In this document: positions 59,115 through 64,000 of the stretch, piece by piece
How positions within the stretch are numbered: position 1 is the stretch's first letter
Layout of the letters: each line of letters begins with the position of its first letter
NCBI GenBank assembly: GCA_026874595.1
Contig: CM049306.1
Coordinates: forward strand, 18,037,019-18,101,018
Origin: Sipunculus nudus
Lineage: Eukaryota > Annelida > Sipuncula > Golfingiida > Sipunculidae
Direction of reading: 5' to 3'
Length of the DNA: 64,000 nucleotides
Notes under the pieces: generated by a model
Database searches by the model: none
What the model saw: only the letters and a program-made list of their open reading frames with translations
Told to the model about the DNA's origin: nothing
Made by a program: the position numbers and the translations under genes

Positions 59115-60590
59115 TATTTCCTAATTCAAAAAAGAGTTTGAAGGACTGTGCAATGTTGCCGTAGTTTTTAGTACTGTAAGTCATGTTTTTATGTGCATTT
59201 CCCTTTATTCAGAATAAAGTAACCTTTGTATTCCTCATAATGTAGGTTTACACAGAACAATGAAAAAAAAAAAAAGAGTCGCGTGGTTGCGTGGTTCCTG
59301 AATTCAAAGGATTTAAAGAACGTTTGAAAGAAGGTTCAAAACTGCTGCAGTTTTTTTTAAAAGAATTAAGCTTTATTAAACCTGTTATCTTAATTATCAG
59401 TTACTTATAAAAGAAAATTATTATGTTTAAAAAAGTGTATTCGCCCCTGCTGCCTTTATGGCTCACACATGCACGAATATAACTAATTAAAGCAGTTGCA
59501 TATAGAAGAAGAAGAAGAAAGTTTATTCTGTAAACAAAGGCCACAGGCCCATAGTTCCTACAATACAAGTCTTATTATACAAGAGCAGTTGCATATATCG
59601 CAAACGCGTCAAGTTGTGCTCACATAACCAATATCTGTTGATATGTCAGATAAATATTGATAACCTCTATGTTTCAACATTGATGTGACCAAACTGACTG
59701 GGTACTTAAGGTTTTTTATGTGTATTTCATGTATCAAGAAAAAAATATCTTGGGTGTTTCAAATGATGAGGTACATTCAGTGAATCGGCGTGTTTTGCAG
59801 GGCACGCAACCATGTCAATGCGAGTTCTGTCTATAGGGATTTTAGCTGGATAGACCATAATAACGAGTGGCTCATGGATTCGATTCCTCGCTATACTGTT
59901 TATGCCCAGTTCGTTTCACCTGCGTCGCCCGCGTGCTGCTATGACAACCATATAACTAAAGGACAAAGGGTGCGTATTGTGTATTTACTCAGGACAAATT
60001 CAATATGTTTGCACGTCGGGTTTCGCCGGCCTGCGTCCAGTGAGGCATAACGGCCAAAATATAGTACTTTAAGGGTATAAGCTCTCTGATAGACTCAGAT
60101 AATATAAAGAACACCTCCGTGTGCTTGAAGCCCTGTGTTTATGAACACGCGAAACCCTGATATACCTTGTAACCTCGCAAGATATATCACTGATTATTTG
60201 GTTCCGCATTAGACTGGTAAAAAAACCCTGTAAAAATATTAGTGGTAGGGACTGTTTGTAAAATCATATTTGCAGATTGAAAGGAAATACAACGGTCGTT
60301 AATTAATTATTAAACGATAATGATATGTTTACGTTTATTATATATAGATATAAAAGAAGCCAGAAAATAATCGTTGAGAAAAAGAAATACTTTTAAACTT
60401 CCCCTGGTCCGTACCGTTGCACATGGTACTTAATCTTTTATTTGATGCACTGTGGTTGAATGATCTACTAGACCACCGTTTCTTGCAAGCGGATTTTATC
60501 CAGGCCGAACATGAAAATTATGGTTTACATAAATAACCTCGTAGCTATGAAGCTATGTATCATCTCAAATTTACGTGCGTAAGAATAGGT

Positions 60591-60593
<3 letters not shown>
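59115..60593. other. Spacer with one unassigned frame
   Basis: A GAA run followed by AGTTTATTCTGTAAACAAAG (59507-59545) looks like a retroelement tail. A frame at about 59797-60050 follows a TGTTTTGCAG acceptor-like string and encodes ARNHVNASSVYRDFSWIDHN and CCYDNHITKGQRV, but I recognise no family. It could be an exon or chance. Confidence 0.35.

Positions 60594-60636
<43 letters not shown>
60594..60636. repeat. (TA)n microsatellite
   Basis: TA run that serves as the left flank of the hAT-like element; the same run type continues on its right side at 62762-62836. Confidence 0.95.
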
Positions 60637-60639
<3 letters not shown>

Positions 60640-62761
60640 AGTTGGGTCCGAGTACCGTTAAAGTACTCGAGTACGAGTACTGAGTACTTTAAAAGTACTC
60701 GAGTACAGGGATGAGTACTTTTGCACTTTTTTCAAAAGTACTTGAGTACGAGTACCGAGTACTCAAAATGTACTCATGAGTACTTAAATGAGTACTTTTT
60801 GTAACCAAACTTGTTTAATGATGTTATTAAATTAAATATATTCTCAGAAAGTTAAAAATATTTTCATTAATGAAAACCCAGTACAATGAATATATATACA
60901 ATGAAATATATATACAATGTTGTGTTATGCTTAATCAAAATACTGAGGCGAAATGCAAACTCTAGGGCATATAAACAGGCCATATACAGTTGAAATATAT
61001 CAAAGCATTAACTTATTAAAGTAGTATGTTTGCATTGAAGAAACATCTGGTCTCGTAGGTTCTCAAAAATATATTTCTTAGCCAGGACAAGATAAACAAT
61101 TTACTTAATGTTGTAAAAATAGTGGTGGAGTTCCAGAAACTACAACATAAAAAATTTACATAAAGGTTAATAAATAAAAGTTATATTGTTATATTGACAT
61201 TGTATAAAGCATATAACCATATGTTAACCATATGTAATCATAAACTAATAACAATGATAACAATTATAATAATAATAACAACCATATGTAATTATTTATA
61301 TAATATCAACTTATGAATAATATGTGGCTGTAACCTAATGAAGATATTTAATGATAACCCGTATATGTGAAAATAGTATAAAACAACATATTTGACAGAC
61401 TGACCATGTCATTCATCATGTGTAATAATTTATGAATATTAACAACAGTTATGTCAGTAATTATTACAACTAGGAATGAGGCAATAGTAATGCGTAATAT
61501 AAATAGAATATTACAGGTTATCAAAGTTAGTAAGAGTAATATTACAATTGATAGAAAAGAAATTTGAATTAGTAATGGTTTAAGTACCCCTAGATATAGA
61601 ATAACAGCTATCACTTTTCTATTACAGTCCTAGTCTAACACATCTGATGAATTGAGTGTTTGTTTGATTAGGTTGATAGAGCATTATGAAGGGCCCAGTT
61701 TAGTATGATTAATTAATGCTGGGCGCTTCATGGTCCAGTGGGCACTGGACAGGCGGCTTTAGCTTGAGGTAAACCCCAGGTTCTCTTTGTTGATTCATTA
61801 AGTAGGCTTGGTCATTAAACATTGGAGAGGTCCTTTGTGAGCACACACAGTATGTTGGGCATCAGCTGATAGTAGAATGTGATGCCGGAAGCCTATGTCC
61901 TAGCAGCTAGGGGGGTACGGGTCTGATAGTCACAGCTTTTCATGGGTCAATCAGTTGACAGTCAACAGTTGAGCCTTAGTTGTGCCACAGATTGTGTACA
62001 GAGCTCATCAAAGACTGCAATTCCCACTGAAAATCTGCTAAACCTACACTCACATTTAGTTTCATATATAATTTAATTCAAGCTTGATTAGCTTGATTAG
62101 CTCAGAGCACTGCTGAATTTATGTTATGTTGAACAGGTTCTGAGTATATTCATTTGTATTGAATTTAACTTGGGATCTTTCAAAAATTAGATTTTTTTTC
62201 TCTTAAAATATTACTCGGTATAAATTTGCTGATTTAATGTTTTATTGAACACTATGTTGTACTTATCTTTGCTGGAAATATATAATGCTGTACACATGTA
62301 CACATGTACACATGAATTGCATGAATGTATTAATAATAAAACAGTTCAATTTATTTATATTTTATATTAAATAAAAGTGTTAGTATTAGTAAAAGAAGCA
62401 AAGTAATAGTAGAAGTTACCAATGCTGTAATAGTTTCAGTTATAGTAACAGATGGATAACTTTAAGTAATATTATATATGATATTATATATGTTATATAT
62501 TATATATATCTTGCTATAATATTCTATAATAAACTATTACTAATATAATAAAATGAGATTAAAGTTTATTTAGAAAAATATGAAATACCCAAAAGTACCC
62601 ATGAAGTACTCATATGAGTACCGAGTACTTTCAAAGTACTCGAGTACAAGTACGAGTACTTTTGTGATTTTTAAAAAATACTCGAGTACGAGTACTGAGT
62701 ACTAAAAAAGTACTCATGAGTACGAGTACTATGAGTACGAGTACTTTTGAACCCAACTCTG
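60637..62761. mobile_element. 2.1-kb hAT-like element with GAGTACTC ends
   Basis: The left end AGAGTTGGGTCC and the reversed right end CAGAGTTGGGTTC are inverted. The element sits in a TA run, so the 8-bp duplication (ATATATAT on both sides) is consistent but uninformative. Subterminal regions of about 150 bp on both sides are dense in GAGTACTCGAGTAC palindromic motifs. The interior is AT-rich with no coding frame, so it is non-autonomous. Confidence 0.7.
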
Positions 62762-62775
62762 ATATATATATACAC

Positions 62776-62838
<63 letters not shown>

Positions 62839-63147
62839 CCACCATATATATGATTGCATAGGTATTCTGACCACACCAAGGTTAAGACTCAAATAAGCGT
62901 TAATATGCACTTTACCATCAAAGTGGTGGTTTAAATCAAAAGAAACAATTGTTCAATCCCAAGTCACACATGCTATCGATAATACTTTTAAAAAGTGTTA
63001 CCGAGCATTGTAGATTTCATTTAGAGACACGACCGTAAGTTGTGTTCTTCAACACATGCGGCTGGACTGCTTAATGATCATATAACTATATAACTGATCT
63101 ATATAACTATATTCGACAGTTGTTCTCCATCACTTCATCACTCAACA

Positions 63148-63787
63148 TCACACTTATATACACGTTTTGACAAGCGTCCCCGTCACACTTATTTACAGGG
63201 TTTGACAAGCGTGTGGATCAACCTTTTTTTAACGGTTTGACAAGCGTCTCCATCACACTTATTAACACGGTTTGACAAGGGTCTCAATCACACTTATTTC
63301 CACGCCTTGACAAGCGTCTGGATCACTCTTATATACACGGTTTGACAAGCGTCTCCATCACATTTATTTACACGGTTTGACAAGCGTCTGTATTACACTT
63401 TATTGACACAGTTTGACAGGGGTCTCCCTCAGAAATATGTCCACGGCTTGACAGGCGTCTCCATCACACTTAATTCCACGGCTTGACAGGCGTTTGGATC
63501 ACACTTATTTACACGGTTTGACGAGCGTCTCCATCACACTTATTTCCACGGCTTGACAAGCGTCTGGATCACACTTATTTCCACAGTTTGACAAGCGTCT
63601 GGATCACTCTTATTTACACGGTTTGACAAGCGTCTCCATGACACATATTTACACGGTTTGACAAGCGTCTCCATCACACTTATTTACACGGTTTGACAAG
63701 CGTCTCAATCACACTTATTTACACGGTTTGACAAGTGTCTCCATCACACTTACGGTTTTACAAGCGTCTACATCACCCTTATTTAAA
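63148..63787. repeat. 35-bp minisatellite, ~18 copies
   Basis: The unit reads roughly TCACACTTATTTACACGG then TTTGACAAGCGTCTCCA. Units differ at a few positions, mainly TCTCCATCAC versus TCTGGATCAC, and these variants intermix. Confidence 0.95.
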
Positions 63788-63894
63788 CGACAACACTCAA
63801 TTCCATTGTTTATACCTACAAGTTCCATAATATGCCAATTTACTTTCTTTATAATATAAACAAAGAATAAGACAGGCAAATGTGTATTTTTAGT

Positions 63895-64000
63895 GAACCT
63901 GTGAGCTTATGCGATGGTGCGGCGTCTACGTCGTGCGTCCGTGCGTGATCGTGCGTCGTCTGCACGTTAACCATAGCTATCTCAAAAAGGGCAGGAGCTA
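63895..64000 (+). repeat. GTGCGTCCGTGCGT-type repeat, cut by the window end
   Basis: GAGCTTATGCGATGGTGCGG followed by GTCGTGCGTCCGTGCG resembles the GC-rich start of an interspersed repeat I associate with molluscan genomes. It runs off the window. Confidence 0.45.

Noticed and set aside
1-64000. CRISPR arrays or bacterial-type operons
   Set aside because: No spaced direct-repeat array with unique spacers and no compact gene layout; all tandem repeats are ordinary mini- or microsatellites of an animal genome.

Overview
The window is animal nuclear DNA: AT-rich, dense in transposons and microsatellites, with short exons bounded by GT/AG splice signals and no operon-like packing. The repeat types (long TA runs, non-autonomous hAT, Helitron and TTAA-flanked elements, a Gmr1-like retroelement, a CGGACGGA-rich repeat) suggest a lophotrochozoan, most likely a bivalve mollusc. 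That assignment is inference; no marker gene settles it.

The only clear host gene is a beta-1,4-galactosyltransferase (B4GALT family, glycosyltransferase family 7) on the + strand. Four consecutive catalytic exons lie at 28669-28881, 29384-29574, 30007-30129 and 30864-30959, with matching phases and splice sites, and a doubtful C-terminal piece follows near 31010. About 4.5 kb upstream is a first exon (23807) encoding a short cytosolic tail, one membrane anchor and a glycosylatable stem. Two more copies of this first exon lie at 4879 (minus strand) and 56223 (plus strand), with no recognisable catalytic exons of their own in the window. The copies at 23807 and 56223 sit at the ends of two diverged direct segmental duplications (about 17.0-24.2 kb and 44.1-56.6 kb). 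A small cysteine-rich peptide reading frame lies inside the presumed B4GALT intron at 26586.

Most of the rest is mobile DNA. From left to right: a degenerate Gmr1-type Ty3/Gypsy element with a proline-tRNA primer site (6.1-9.9 kb); a TIR transposon with iterated GGTAATATCGGACAC motifs (9.9-11.5 kb); a wrecked transposase-like gene (12.2-15.1 kb); an element with long inverted ends carrying a Helitron (20.9-23.5 kb); a TTAA-flanked MITE (27.8-28.3 kb); a second Gypsy remnant on the minus strand (33.3-34.4 kb); two facing Helitrons (39.3-41.7 kb); a hAT inside a hAT (46.7-49.9 kb); an inverted-repeat element with a possible hammerhead ribozyme (50.5-52.7 kb); a long-TIR element (56.8-57.7 kb); a third hAT-like element (60.6-62.8 kb); and a 35-bp minisatellite (63.1-63.8 kb).

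The two duplicated blocks serve as filled and empty sites for each other. The 3.2-kb hAT in the right block is flanked by an 8-bp duplication, TCTGACAT, that is present once, uninterrupted, in the left block. All coordinates and motifs were read by eye; no alignment or database search was run.
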